64,000 nt of DNA. It comes from Dendrolimus kikuchii. Taxonomy: Eukaryota; Arthropoda; Insecta; Lepidoptera; Lasiocampidae. Of the stretch, positions 45,001-54,900 are shown one piece after another (the stretch's first letter is position 1; the number at the start of each line of letters is the position of its first letter). The DNA is taken from assembly GCA_019925095.2 (NCBI GenBank), contig CM034415.1, forward strand, positions 4,125,001 through 4,189,000. The letters are read 5' to 3'. Under the pieces are notes generated by a model that searched no databases, was not told the DNA's origin, and saw only the letters and a list, made by a program, of their open reading frames with translations. A program made the position numbers and the translations under genes.

Positions 45001-46126
45001 CGATTCCCAAAATAGGCAGTTGGTTACCTGTAAAGGAATGTACTCGCTTTGTGAAAGGCATAAGGTTCATAATTGAAAAACCCAAATTTAAATATTCCAT
45101 TTTAGAAATAACATTGATCATAGACCCGGTATCTATTTTTAAAATAAATTGTTTGCTATTGCATTTAACAATTTCTATCCATTCTTTCAAAAACTTACTT
45201 GGTTTATTGGGTTGTTCAATCGTATTAATATAAAACATTTCCTCATCTTTTTCACTGTCACTATTTACGCTTAAATTTAATACTTTACGTACAACTTTCC
45301 TTTGCTCACACACTCGCGAAAAATGACCTTTCTTTTCACACACAAAACACAACGCATTATTAGCGGGGCATCGTACGCCGCCCGAACACCGCCCGCCACA
45401 CGTAGGACAGGGCGCGCGCGCTGGGGGCTGCGGCCACCCGCTGCCATCAGCGCCGCGGGCGCCGCGCGGACGGCCCCTGCCGCCGCTGCGTACGCCGTTA
45501 CGCCGCCGCCGTCCGTCGCTTACGCCATGAGCGCTTGCGCCTGCGCCGCCATCGTGAACCGCGTTCACCTGCACACCGCCGTCGATACATTTGCCTTCCT
45601 CGTTTGAAATTTCTGCCGCTTGACAAATTTGCATTGCCTTCTGTAATGTCAAGTCGTCAGTGCGAAGTAAACGATCTCTCACAGTGTTGTTAATAATGCC
45701 ACATACGACCTTATCTCGTAGCAAGCATTCTTGTAGCTCACCAAATTCGCATTGTTGGCTTAATAATCGTAAAGCAGTCAAATATTGATCGATATTTTCC
45801 CCTTCTTCTTGGTTACGAGTAAAAAATTTAAACCGCCTGACTGTTATATTCGGTTTCGCTCCGAAGTAACCGTCAAACTTTTTTAATATGCAACTGATAT
45901 CATCTTCATTTTCACCCTCTTCAAATGTGAAAGTAGTATATACCTCGTAGCCGGCCGAGCCAATGAGGTTCACCAACAGACTAGCCTGAACTTCCCTAGG
46001 CTGTTTACTCACTCCAGACGCCTTTAAAAACACCTCAAAAAGCTTCCGCCATTTCCGCCACGCTTCTGAACGTGCAGCAGGGCCGCCTTCGAGAGATAAT
46101 TCCGCTGGAGGACGCGCGTGCTCCAT
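42020..46126 (-). CDS. mag-like gypsy gag-pol polyprotein
   Basis: 1368 codons, no interruptions. Gag (AWRKWRKLFEVFLKASG), zinc knuckles (CPTCGGRCSGGVRCP and CFVCEKKGHFSRVC), aspartic protease (LKIDTGSMINVIS), reverse transcriptase (VVRRVTHPTDWVNAIVLIPK, FADDVIVW with FADD at about residue 600), RNase H (LSVDASSVALGAVLLQ, IHSDHKPLEALF), integrase zinc domain (GHLGIERCKRR...CTACA) and core (DYFSNYVEV, VTDNGPAYSS, YPQSNGKSER). The order RT-RH-IN is Ty3/gypsy. No env-like ORF follows. All catalytic blocks are present, so it may be active. Confidence 0.95.
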   Translation of the reverse strand: MEHARPPAELSLEGGPAARSEAWRKWRKLFEVFLKASGVSKQPREVQASLLVNLIGSAGYEVYTTFTFEEGENEDDISCILKKFDGYFGAKPNITVRRFKFFTRNQEEGENIDQYLTALRLLSQQCEFGELQECLLRDKVVCGIINNTVRDRLLRTDDLTLQKAMQICQAAEISNEEGKCIDGGVQVNAVHDGGAGASAHGVSDGRRRRNGVRSGGRGRPRGARGADGSGWPQPPARAPCPTCGGRCSGGVRCPANNALCFVCEKKGHFSRVCEQRKVVRKVLNLSVNSDSEKDEEMFYINTIEQPNKPSKFLKEWIEIVKCNSKQFILKIDTGSMINVISKMEYLNLGFSIMNLMPFTKRVHSFTGNQLPILGIDKLSIVYNNNLYLLSFVVADLNCQNVLGLDGCITLGLINHVNTINIEEYSDLFHGLGKLPGKYSIVVDKNVQPVICPARKIPLGLKDKLLDELRRMEGLGVVRRVTHPTDWVNAIVLIPKKDGSIRVCLDPRPLNRAVRRAQYSLPTVPEMAARLHGATVYSVLDARCGFWMVEIDDDSADLCTFSTPFGRYQFLRLPYGINCAPEVFHAKLRQHLEDLEGVESFADDVIVWGSTRQEHDRRLKDLLQRAREIGIKFNRDKCQFGVHEITYLGHKFNANGMGVDDRKVKAIMDIPYPCDRKALERFLGMVNYLAKFIHGYSECVNCLRTLLKKESAWLWEQQHSDAVDKLKRKLATAPVLALYCERTPIVLSVDASSVALGAVLLQAGRPVEFASLTLTEAQTRYAQIEKEMLAIVFAVERFRQYIYGRSDVTIHSDHKPLEALFSKPLVSVPARLQRMMMRVQGYEFKVIYTPGKYMYIADTLSRAPLKELMQDGVSAEVETQTCFMLQNVPFSPQKLEKIQNEVKKDRECTLLLNYVLKGWPRNRRDVNENIKVFWPYREQLNYLAGIIFKGDRVFIPSALRAEMLSRVHEGHLGIERCKRRAREVMFWPGLSEDVERTVRRCTACALHAPPARRQPLLQHTVPALPWHKLASDTFEYKKKSYVVLVDYFSNYVEVGQLVNVTSRNIINFMKEQFSRHGIPAELVTDNGPAYSSQEFKKFMYDWEIRHETSSPHYPQSNGKSERTVQTIKNLLKKSVDSGEDFYLSLLNFRATPRNGLDSPAQILMGRRLNTKLPVSAKLLGEKVNNDQNYQALLNNRLTIKKYYDRSAKSLERLSLGDKATMINNGTRKPVSVVARATQPRSYIVEDESGNRYRRTRSHLVVRAPGAPETKVYMGDKKTQKPVKTPAVPRRRKKSLDTTGSSPQASRVVRSASSALEGEIEDLNSSFHSIADDYSPNNTTDSSSYLSSPSPKLIPVTRSKARLGQMSRDH

Positions 46127-46227
46127 AATTATATATAAAATTTAATATTTTCAGTCTATTTATACACTTGTACACAATATTTTCTAATTTGGAGTCCGTT
46201 TAAATACTTTAAATTGTATTTAAAATA

Positions 46228-46242
46228 GCACCGCTGTCACCA
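46228..46242 (-). promoter_or_regulatory. Gypsy primer-binding site
   Basis: TGGTGACAGCGGTGC (minus sense) begins directly after the LTR's ACA. TGG pairs with the CCA end of a tRNA; Ser tRNA is a guess from related elements. Confidence 0.6.
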
Positions 46243-46320
46243 TGTAGTGAAACACACGCAAGTTGGTTGAACACTGATTTATTTGAGACTACCCACTTAT
46301 GTACATACATATTTTATACT
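46243..46320 (-). repeat. Gypsy 5' LTR
   Basis: Starts (minus sense) AGTATAAAATATG, lacking the TGT seen at the 3' LTR, and ends CACTACA. It contains TATAAAAT close to its start. Confidence 0.82.
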
Positions 46321-46960
46321 GGGATAAAGGTGCTATCGGACAGAAAGTGTTCATGCGTTTCAGTGTTCTGTGTTCATGCTGTGGATTCGAGCATGCAAAT
46401 ATTCACCAACCTCCTTATTGGACGAATTTCATAGGCCGACACTTTAATTATCTTTGTCCTTAGCATTATATAAAAAATGCATATACAATTCATATACTAA
46501 TACTAATTTTTCGGTCTCCATCTTGCTTCTAATCAATGTGGACCCTGGAACAGTACTGAATTCACGAAGGCGTGCATTCTGTTTGAGCAATGCAGTTGGA
46601 ATGTATGCTATGTAATATAATACGATATAACAAAGGCTAAACACAAACACTGAATGTTCGTACTTAAACACAGTACACTTGTGCGAGAGAACATGGAACA
46701 CTTGAACGTAGGAGTGCTCTAAGTGTGACTACTCTGTGTTCTGTCTGATAGCAACCTAACTCTGCTATCTGGTCATGTTAGATTTAGCAATTTATTAAAG
46801 ATGATTATTACAAGGCTACTGTCATTCTTAATAAATTCAAATTCAAATGCTAATTTTTACAGTACTTATTTACATTTTATATTATTTTACAGTACTTTTT
46901 GTACATATATTGTTTTTCTTTAGATCATTTACATAAATTACAAACAAGATTTTTGCATTT
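46321..46960. other. Intergenic, no gene seen
   Basis: AT-rich sequence right of the gypsy element; short ORFs on both strands carry no recognisable domain. Confidence 0.4.
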
Positions 46961-46962
46961 TT

Positions 46963-47262
46963 TTCGGGCATGTGGAAAGAATGCATGATGAAAGAATGAC
47001 TAAACAGATATACAATGCAAAAGTGGATGGATGCAGAAGTCGTGGAAGGCCACGACACACCTTCCATGATCAAATTGATTGTGTACTAGCAGAAGGTTAT
47101 GTCAGGAGCCTTAAGAACAGACGAGCTTGCATGACAAGAGTTATGAATGTCAAAGAGGCAAGTGAGGTGTGTAAGAATAAGCCTAAATGGCACTCTGTTG
47201 TTCGTGCCTACCCCGCAAGGGAACTGGCGTGAAGTTATGTATGTATGTATGTATGTAAAATT
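46963..47262 (+). mobile_element. RTE-type LINE fragment (copy 5)
   Basis: From CGGGCATGTGGAAAGAATGC through the stop to TTATGTATGTATGTATGTA. RT tail in frame ([17 protein letters not shown]). Confidence 0.86.
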
Positions 47263-47347
47263 TTTGCAATGAATTAAACTATTTACTGGTGTTTAAATAT
47301 CTTAGACAACTGGAGCCACATCTAAAGTTAGATATTACATTAGCAAA

Positions 47348-47643
47348 TCTATATATATAAAAATCAATTGCTGTTAGTTAATCTCGCTTAAACTCGAGAA
47401 CAGCTAGACTGATTTGGCTAATTTTGGTTCTGAATTATTTGTGGAAGTCCAGGGAAGGTTTAAAAGGTGAGTAAATATGAAAAAAATGCTTGGAATATAG
47501 TAAAAACAACAATTTTGCTTTCCCTTAGAAACTATTTGTACCTGTCAAACATTTGATGTTCCTCTTGTTTTGAAATTATCATTTATCATTCAGCTTTTCT
47601 ATTTATTGATTCTGAAGCGGTATGAAGTTTGCTGGGTCAGCTA
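47348..47643 (+). mobile_element. Helitron-like element
   Basis: TCTATATATATAAAAATC to GCTGGGTCAGCTAA; close to 22069-22358. The end has drifted from CTAGT to CTAAT. Confidence 0.65.
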
Positions 47644-47894
47644 ATGTTTTATATTAATCATCTAAAGACAAAATTGCTCCACCATTGACGGAGTTATCGT
47701 GTAACAAAGAAGTCGGTTATCAATTTTCGAGTTTCTCTCAATTTTACTGGGATCTACTCATCGATCCTGACATGGTGACTATGGGACCAATTCGGAAGTA
47801 CACCCTTTTGATGAAAAGAAAATTTTTGTAAATCCGTCCACAATTGATGGAGAAATCATGTAATGATTATACAAAAAAAACATATAGATAAATT

Positions 47895-48190
47895 GAGAAC
47901 TTCCCCTTTCTTAAAGTTGGTTAACAACTTAACTTTAATTTAAATTTAAATAGAACAGGCCATTATGTTCTGTAATTTAACAAAAATGATAAGTTACTTT
48001 TAGCTTTTCTAACACTTGAGAAATATGCATACATAGAGAAATTGAGAGGACCTTTTTGAAGTTGGTTAACAAATTTTATCCAGAATTTTACCTTGTAAAA
48101 AAAGCAAGGTATATGTTCTGTAATCTAATAAAAATGACTATAACTACATTGAACCTTACCAACACTGAGAAACAGGCCCTTAATGTATAA
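47895..48190. repeat. Degenerate tandem duplication, about 155 bp
   Basis: AAGTTGGTTAACAA, ATGTTCTGTAAT.TAA.AAAAATGA and ACACT.GAGAAA recur in the same order about 155 bp apart, two units. Just 3' of the dioxygenase gene. Confidence 0.6.
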
Positions 48191-48241
48191 ATTAAAATTA
48201 CATTGTTGGAGTCATTTTAAAGAGATATAGCTGAATAAAAT

Positions 48242-48247
48242 TTTATT
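48242..48247 (-). terminator. Dioxygenase poly(A) signal
   Basis: AATAAA on the minus strand, three bases after the stop codon, implying a very short 3' UTR. Confidence 0.65.
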
Positions 48248-48250
48248 AAG

Positions 48251-49174
48251 CTATTCTCCTTTCCATATAAACCCACTCAATCTGAATGTTCCAGCCATAT
48301 CCCAGTTGAAGATTCTTTCACCTCCACTCTTACCACCAGCTCCTGCTATCACAATCAATGGCATAAAATGCTCTGCGGCTCTAATCGGGTGTGCATCAGT
48401 AGCCCCGGGCTGCTCTCTCCATTTCAACAAACCATCTCTTCTCTTATCATCTTCCGCTGTACAAGTTTTGAACAAGAAATCATCAAACTCTTTATTGACC
48501 ACTTCTGCTTTATATCGTCCATATCTAAACTCTCTCATATTGTGATATGACATTCCCGAACCGATTATAGCAACACCTTCTTTCCGTAGATCATATAACA
48601 CTTGTCCAAGCTTATAATGCTCTTGAGGATCCTGGTTTTCTAAAACGGATATCTGAACTATAGGAATATCCGCTGAAGGATTTATTAGTATCATCGGAAC
48701 AAAAACACCATGATCCCAACCTCTTTTGTCATCTAATACCGATTTTATTCCAGCCTTTTTGAGACGCTCGTGTATATCATTCGCAAGTGTTGGGTCACCC
48801 GGCGCGTCGTATTTGTAGGTATACGATTCCTTTGGGAAGCCATAATAATCGAAGTACAAGTCGTGGTGTTTGCCCGAGGATATGGTGACGACACTTTCCT
48901 CCCAATGAGCTGTTACTAACACTATTGCTTTAATTGATTTGAAGTTTACATGTTTCTTCACCTCGTCTCGTAGGAATATTGTTAAGCCAGCGTGTTCTTC
49001 GTCCCCTAATAATGGTAAGGGGCCCCCTCCGTGGTTTACAAAGATTGAAGGTGCGATAACAGCCATTTTTTGAACACTTCCAGTAAAATAACGAAGAATG
49101 TTCATAGATAATAAGGTCATAAACACTATGTACGCTATCTGCACAAGAATCGCTATTGTATTGAGTATGAGCAT
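48251..49174 (-). CDS. LigB-family extradiol dioxygenase (4,5-DOPA dioxygenase-like)
   Basis: Single exon, 307 codons. The family cleaves catechol-type rings extradiol with a non-haem metal. Residues 37 onward match the fold: FVNHGGGP (His48), VTAHWEE (His90), RGWDHGVFVPM (His155), GSGMSYHN (His211), HPIRAAEHFMPL (His269). In bacterial DOPA dioxygenase-like proteins three His equivalent to 48, 90 and 269 bind the metal. All are kept. The first 36 residues are extra: a hydrophobic stretch (residues 5-25) that could be a membrane anchor or signal, or 5' UTR if ATG 49066 is the real start, which would match the usual family length. AATAAA (48242-48247) follows the stop at once. No intron, unlike the other host genes here. 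Substrate unknown; DOPA or another catechol is inference. Confidence 0.85.
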   Translation of the reverse strand: MLILNTIAILVQIAYIVFMTLLSMNILRYFTGSVQKMAVIAPSIFVNHGGGPLPLLGDEEHAGLTIFLRDEVKKHVNFKSIKAIVLVTAHWEESVVTISSGKHHDLYFDYYGFPKESYTYKYDAPGDPTLANDIHERLKKAGIKSVLDDKRGWDHGVFVPMILINPSADIPIVQISVLENQDPQEHYKLGQVLYDLRKEGVAIIGSGMSYHNMREFRYGRYKAEVVNKEFDDFLFKTCTAEDDKRRDGLLKWREQPGATDAHPIRAAEHFMPLIVIAGAGGKSGGERIFNWDMAGTFRLSGFIWKGE

Positions 49175-49619
49175 GAAATCGCACTTAGTTTAACCTGACT
49201 CAAACAAAATTTTATCAATTTTAATTACTTAAAAACAATACAAATAATACTCTAGATATAATTAAACTGATAACCTTGACACGAAATACACAAACTCACA
49301 ATACATTTCCTACTTCAGTGTCACAAACACATGACTTTATAATTGCCGCGTTTCATTTCTTTTTTCATTGCAATTTTCAGCATTATTTCGATATAGATTA
49401 TATAAATATTTTTTAATTAGTACGTTAGGCAACGTATATACAAACCCAATGAAGGCCAAAAATTGCGCTTCGTTGGCCTTGTGTCATATAAATTGGGCCA
49501 ACGAAAGGGGTTCGTTAGCCTTGGCTCAATGTGTATGTTTCGTCGAACATACGAATGCATGTGTTATTATCAACTTTAACATGTGAGGGCGATCAACAGT
49601 TGTTTAAGAAATAGAACAT
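49175..49619. other. Dioxygenase upstream region
   Basis: No gene. A short duplicated GCTTCGTTGGCCTTG/GGTTCGTTAGCCTTGG pair at 49470-49525. A promoter for the minus-strand gene should lie here but no clear TATA box is seen. Confidence 0.35.
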
Positions 49620-49982
49620 CTGATTTCTGAGAGAGTTGGTCTGAAAGAGAGTGTCGGGGTGAAGGTAAGGAAAGGAATGCTCCGGTGGTTCGGGCATGTG
49701 GAAACAATGCATGATGAAAGAATGACTAAACAGATATACAATGCAAAAGTGGATGGATGCAGAAGTCGTGGAAGGCCACGACACATCTTCCATGATCAAA
49801 TTGATCGTATACTAGCAGAAGGTGATGTCAGGAGCCTTAAGAACAGACGAGCTTGCATGACAAGAGTTATGAATGTCAAAGAGGCAAGTGAGGTGTGTAA
49901 TAATAAGCCTAAATGGCACTCTATTGTTCGTGCCTACTCCGCAAGGGAACTGGCGTGAAGTTATGTATGTATGTATGTAACA
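49620..49982 (+). mobile_element. RTE-type LINE fragment (copy 6)
   Basis: RT tail in frame from GAGAGTTGGTCTGAAAGAGA to TTATGTATGTATGTATGTAA. Nearly intact reading ([17 protein letters not shown]). Confidence 0.87.
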
Positions 49983-51534
49983 TCTGATTTCTGCTCCATA
50001 AGTAATGTTTTCGCTCTGATGAGCTACACTCAGCTGAAGGTTATGATGCGTACATTTGATTATGACCTTTATTACCAGTATTACAATTATTTGATTTCAA
50101 CTGACTTTATTTGGTAAACAAGGGTATACAATGGTACAAGCGTTTCTTTACTGATCTCAGCGAACACAATGCCATAGTGAGGTATTCCATTCTATAGAGC
50201 AGTGTTATCTCGATTATGGTTTTAACGTGTCTCTTTTTCTTGTTTTTTCTTTATGCAGGATCCAGCTGAATAGCCCCAGATAGCTGTTTCAGCGACACCA
50301 GGGTTAGTGGGTTTTCCAATTCCATGGGAGCGTAGGTGTTCAGCACGGGAGCATCACGCTCGAAGAGGCACCCCTTGTGAGGTTCGAGCTCGGCTCGACC
50401 GCTTTGGGGGGGATGGCTCTATCGGATTGTGTTTTAAAAGACTAAACGAGCTAAGCCAAGAGGCTGAAATGATACAAATTTTAATGGGGACAAGTTATAT
50501 ACCCCGCTGCCGAAGTCGATCCTAATCAATCTTTATCTTTTTCTTACTTGTCGAGGGCGTTCTAATATATTCCTGGCTCAGTATGTCGTTGTTTACAACG
50601 ATGCAGGCGCGCATGCAGATGGGCCGTGCAGATGTCAGATGCTCCGCACAGCTGTCAGCTGCTAGACTTAAGTGTTTATAGCTTGGCAAAGTAGAATTCA
50701 GGTTGTTGATAAGGGGGATTATATGATAATGATTACTGAGAAGGTAACTGTATGGTATGCTACCATAAACGTATTAATTGACAATTTATAATATGTACAT
50801 TATGAAGTATATTTACCATGAGCATTGTTTAGATATAAGACGGACGTCTATGATGTGTTTTCTGTTGAAGATCCGTAGTTAATAGATAGATAAATATTAT
50901 CACATTTTCAGTGGAAGTTCGTTGGCCTGCATTATACCAATGTACGTACGTGCGTGCATATAATGTACGCAGTATTAAACCTTCAAAATAGGTGTACCTA
51001 TCAGAATTTCCAATTACAATACACCAATAAAAGGCCCGAGGGCTTGCTCTCATAATCGTTTCGTCGTTTATTTTGGTTGAATTTGATCGGAATACACCGT
51101 TTAATATTGGCTTAATAGGTTGCGAAGGTAGTGAATCAAATAAGTAACCAAATACCAATCAAATATTGTCTCTAAATGAATTAATAAATAATATTAAAAA
51201 ATATTTATATTGATATGATAATGGTAACATTATCATTTCAAAACGTTTGCCAATGGATTCGTATCCGATTCGATAAATAACTAAAAGTAAACTAAAAAAA
51301 TCCTGTAACAAAAATGGCGTCTCTTTGAGTTGTCCTTTTCACACGAAATCATTTTCGGAATATCAACATAATTTCATTCAAAATATTATGAGTATTGGTT
51401 ACCTTTTTATCGAAACATGTTATTACTTATTCAGTAACAGCGAGTGAACGTGTAATAGTAAATATTTATTATAAACAAACTATTTTTACACTAGACAATA
51501 TGTCGTTTTAAAATCTTTACTATAATTTGTGAAA
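49983..51534. other. Intergenic / ZSWIM-like gene 5' flank
   Basis: No coding gene supported. At 50255-50520 a GC-richer block (TGCAGGATCCAGCTGAATAG, TTCGAGCTCGGCTCGACCGC) looks like repeat-derived sequence of unknown type. The promoter of the following gene should lie near 51300-51530; no clear core elements. Confidence 0.35.
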
Positions 51535-51960
51535 ATGGACAAGAAAAACAAAAAGAAAACTGTGATAAAGCGCAAAAGTGACGAACCGGGTGATAGTGAC
51601 AAAAAGAAAGTTATGGTGAACCGGAAAAACGAGGAAAAGGACAAAGTTGAGAGTGTGGGTCAGGTTGTCGAAGTGCCGATCGTCGAATCTGGCCAGCAAA
51701 TTGTCCATACGGGCCAGTTAGTTGAAGGCAATTTCGAGCAGCCAGTGTTCGTGAACATGAAAGGGGAGCCAGTGCAATTAGGCCCGAATACGGTGATATT
51801 ATACGAGCAAAGTGGTAACCCATCAAATTTTGCTTTCGGTGGCATGTGGACTATGGATTCCTCTGGTCGTATTGTGATGGCGGAGACTATTTATGACGTG
51901 AAAGGAGAGCCTGAGGACGAAGGCGCCAATTTCGTTCAAAGTAACACTGAAGTTACTACT
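51535..51960 (+). CDS. ZSWIM-like exon 1
   Basis: ATG at 51535 (GAAAATGGAC); the upstream in-frame GTG is not needed. 142 codons, donor GTGAGT, phase 0. Confidence 0.8.
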
Positions 51961-54900
51961 GTGAGTTTTGTTTTTATATATATAAGCCATGGTAGCTTAG
52001 TGGTTAGCGCAATCGTGTCCCAAACTCAAAGGGCGCGGTCAATTAGGCAGTTTTCTGACTCAAAGTGCATATTGTTACAATTACCATGTACTTACTAATA
52101 GTGAAGGATAACTTTGTGATTGAACCTGCACATTGGGCAACCAATGTGTCAAATCATTAAGCCTCCTTGGACAGCGGTGGCAGGTATACTATCCATTCAG
52201 CTATATATAAATGCGAGGCCTGAGTCCAGCAGTAGGATGTTAATGGGCTGTTATTATTATATAAACTTTAATTTTTAATATAAGCTTTATTATGGTTTAG
52301 CTTGTTTAGACTTCCTATCCATGGTGATATCAATGACAGCCTCTGTGGTTGAGTGAACTAAGCACTAAGTGAACATGGGTGTAACTACATTCTAAAAGTC
52401 ATATTCTTTCAACCACAAGCATGGGCACTTGGGAGGCAGGTTCAGGTTTACTGGAGTAATTGAGAACCTCTGTATCAGACTCCCCACACAAGCTGTGCGG
52501 TGCTTAATCTCGGCGAGTAAAGGTCTAACCCCCACCAAGGGGCGAGTATTGTATGAAATGTATTCCTTCAACAAAAAAAGTGAAGGAGGAGTGGTGAAGT
52601 GACTTCATAGACTTTTAATTTTACTTTCAGCAACAAGTGGAAGAGCAGCCAAACACATATCAGCAGTATGAACTTAGTAATAACTCAGGAGTAGAGCCCC
52701 AGGAGTATGAAGTGGCCATTATTGAGAATCCAACTACGGACACATCAGACAGGTTTCTTTTCATATTATAGAATTTTTTGTTTATGAGTTTTTAAGTTTT
52801 TTTTATTATTTTTTTATTTTAGGAAGGCTACAGTCTAATACATACAATTAATTAATTAATTTAATTTTCGATATTTTTGAAGGTAATAGAAAAAAATTGA
52901 TGTTGTAAGAAGTTTGTTGATTTCAGTATAGAGCTTTTGACACAAACGCTTACCAAAGAGTAATCTTGTCTTGTCCTTTTTGTCTTCTCCTCATTCACCT
53001 GATACAAGGAAAATAATCATGTGTGAGATTTTTTTTTTAATTTTTTTTATTGCAGGAGTTCAGCAGACAGGCAGACGGCCCACTAGATGGAAAGCGGTTA
53101 CCATCGCCTATGGACATTTGCAACAACAAAGGTGCTACAAATGCGCTGCTGGTCTCTTAAGGGAGACTGGAACCTGGTCACTAATGCCGGAACACAACAC
53201 AAGGTTGTTATGGCGGCATACTCTAGACCAGGGGTGGTCGCCATCCAGTCGAGCAAATACTCTACCACCTGGCAAAAGAGATTGAGATTACTGTAAGGTA
53301 CAATTTTTAAAGTTCTAACATCTTGGGTTTTCGCCATGGAAACTTATTTTAAGAACTTTGGGCGTTTTGTTCAAGAAAGTGTTGTAAAACTTAGGTGTTG
53401 CGGCGGCACTGGGTTTAGCATTAAGCGAACTGTGTCAAAGTAAGAAAATAGGAGATTGGGACAATTTGGAACAGAAATTTGAGAATGAGCATGCACTTCT
53501 TGCCAGGTGGTAGGGCATTTGCCTGACTGGATGGCTACCACCACTAGTCTAAAGTATGTCGCCATAACAACCTTGAGTTGTGTTCCGGCATTAGTGACCA
53601 GGTTCCAGTCTCCCTTAAGAGAGCAGCAGCGCATTTCTAGCACCTTTAGTGTTGCAAATGTCCATAGGCGATGGTAACAGCTTTCCATCAAGTGGGCCAT
53701 TTGCCTGTCTGCTGATCTCCTGCAATAAAAAAAAAAAAAAAACTTTTTACCTGATTAATGGGAATGAAATGCAGCTGCTCCTCTGCTTCTCAATCCACTT
53801 CACTTTACTTTATTTGTTATAATATTTATTATATTTATGTTAAGTTAATTTATTTTATATTTATGGTGCGGAGCGGGTTATTTACAAGTTATATATTTAT
53901 AGTGTTGCAGGCGCGATATATTTTATGGTATTTTATTTTATATATTTACAATGTACATACATACATACATACATAACTTCACGCCAGTTCCCTTGCGGGG
54001 TAGGCACGAACAACAGAGTGTCATTTAGGCTTATTCTTACACACCTCACTTGCCTCTTATTTACAATGTGCGGAGCAATTATATTTAATTTATTTTATGA
54101 TATGACAATGAATGAATTGACGTGATGTGCGAAAAGGGAACGCACCTTCAGATTTGAAGGCAAAATTTATATATGTTAGAAGAAAAGATTGTATAGGTCG
54201 AAAGGAGGTGTATATGGCGGTACCACTTAAGTTTAAGTGGTTAATATAGATTTTGTAGACAGAGTGGAGGACCAGCCATAGGGTGTCACACTCTGAGGCC
54301 TGGGCCTCTGGAGTTAGTGCACACATGTGTTCTCACAGCATTATAGAGGAATGATATTGTATGTGTTGAAGTGAGCATGTTGTCACTCTTAGAAATATTA
54401 ACTTAATCTTGAATACAATACTATCCATGTCCATACCATATGTAGGGTTTGCAATTAAACGCTTGTATCCAAATTCCCGCGATTCGAAAATGCTCATCTA
54501 AATGTCACTGTAAATTCGAGAGTGTCAATCAAATCGACATTTCAACACGTCTACGAGTGGCGCCACCGTCCATACGGTACTGCATTTCTCTCTCTCATCA
54601 GTTATATAATCATAAAATCTATGTAGTCATAAGGACAACAAATGGCTGGTAACCGAAACTACAAAAAGTTTGTATGCCTGTCAAGGCTAAACATGTAACT
54701 CGAGACTTAGCATAACATCTGCAAATATCCATGTTTCAAACAAATAAATTACTTTGACTTTGACTCTCTCTCTATCAGTGAGTCCAATCTAACCATTTAC
54801 AAGCGTATTTTTCTAAATTATCAAACATTCAATCAAACACCACATTTTAGCAAAGGTGGTATGTACTTGAAAATGAAAATTAATGTATTTATTTCAAAAT

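Larger units (their letters stand above)
41759..46320 (-). mobile_element. mag-like Ty3/gypsy retrotransposon
   Basis: Minus-strand element with very short LTRs (left 41759-41833, right 46243-46320; near-identical over about 70 bp) and one intact gag-pol ORF. From both copies the full LTR is about 81 bp, TGTAGTATAAAATATG...CACTACA. Short LTRs and gag-pol fusion fit the mag lineage first known from silkworm. Each LTR lacks a few terminal bases on its outer side and I see no target duplication. Confidence 0.92.

Noticed and set aside
51529..51534. Earlier start of the ZSWIM-like ORF
   Set aside because: The codon is GTG; the ATG six bases on is in better context.
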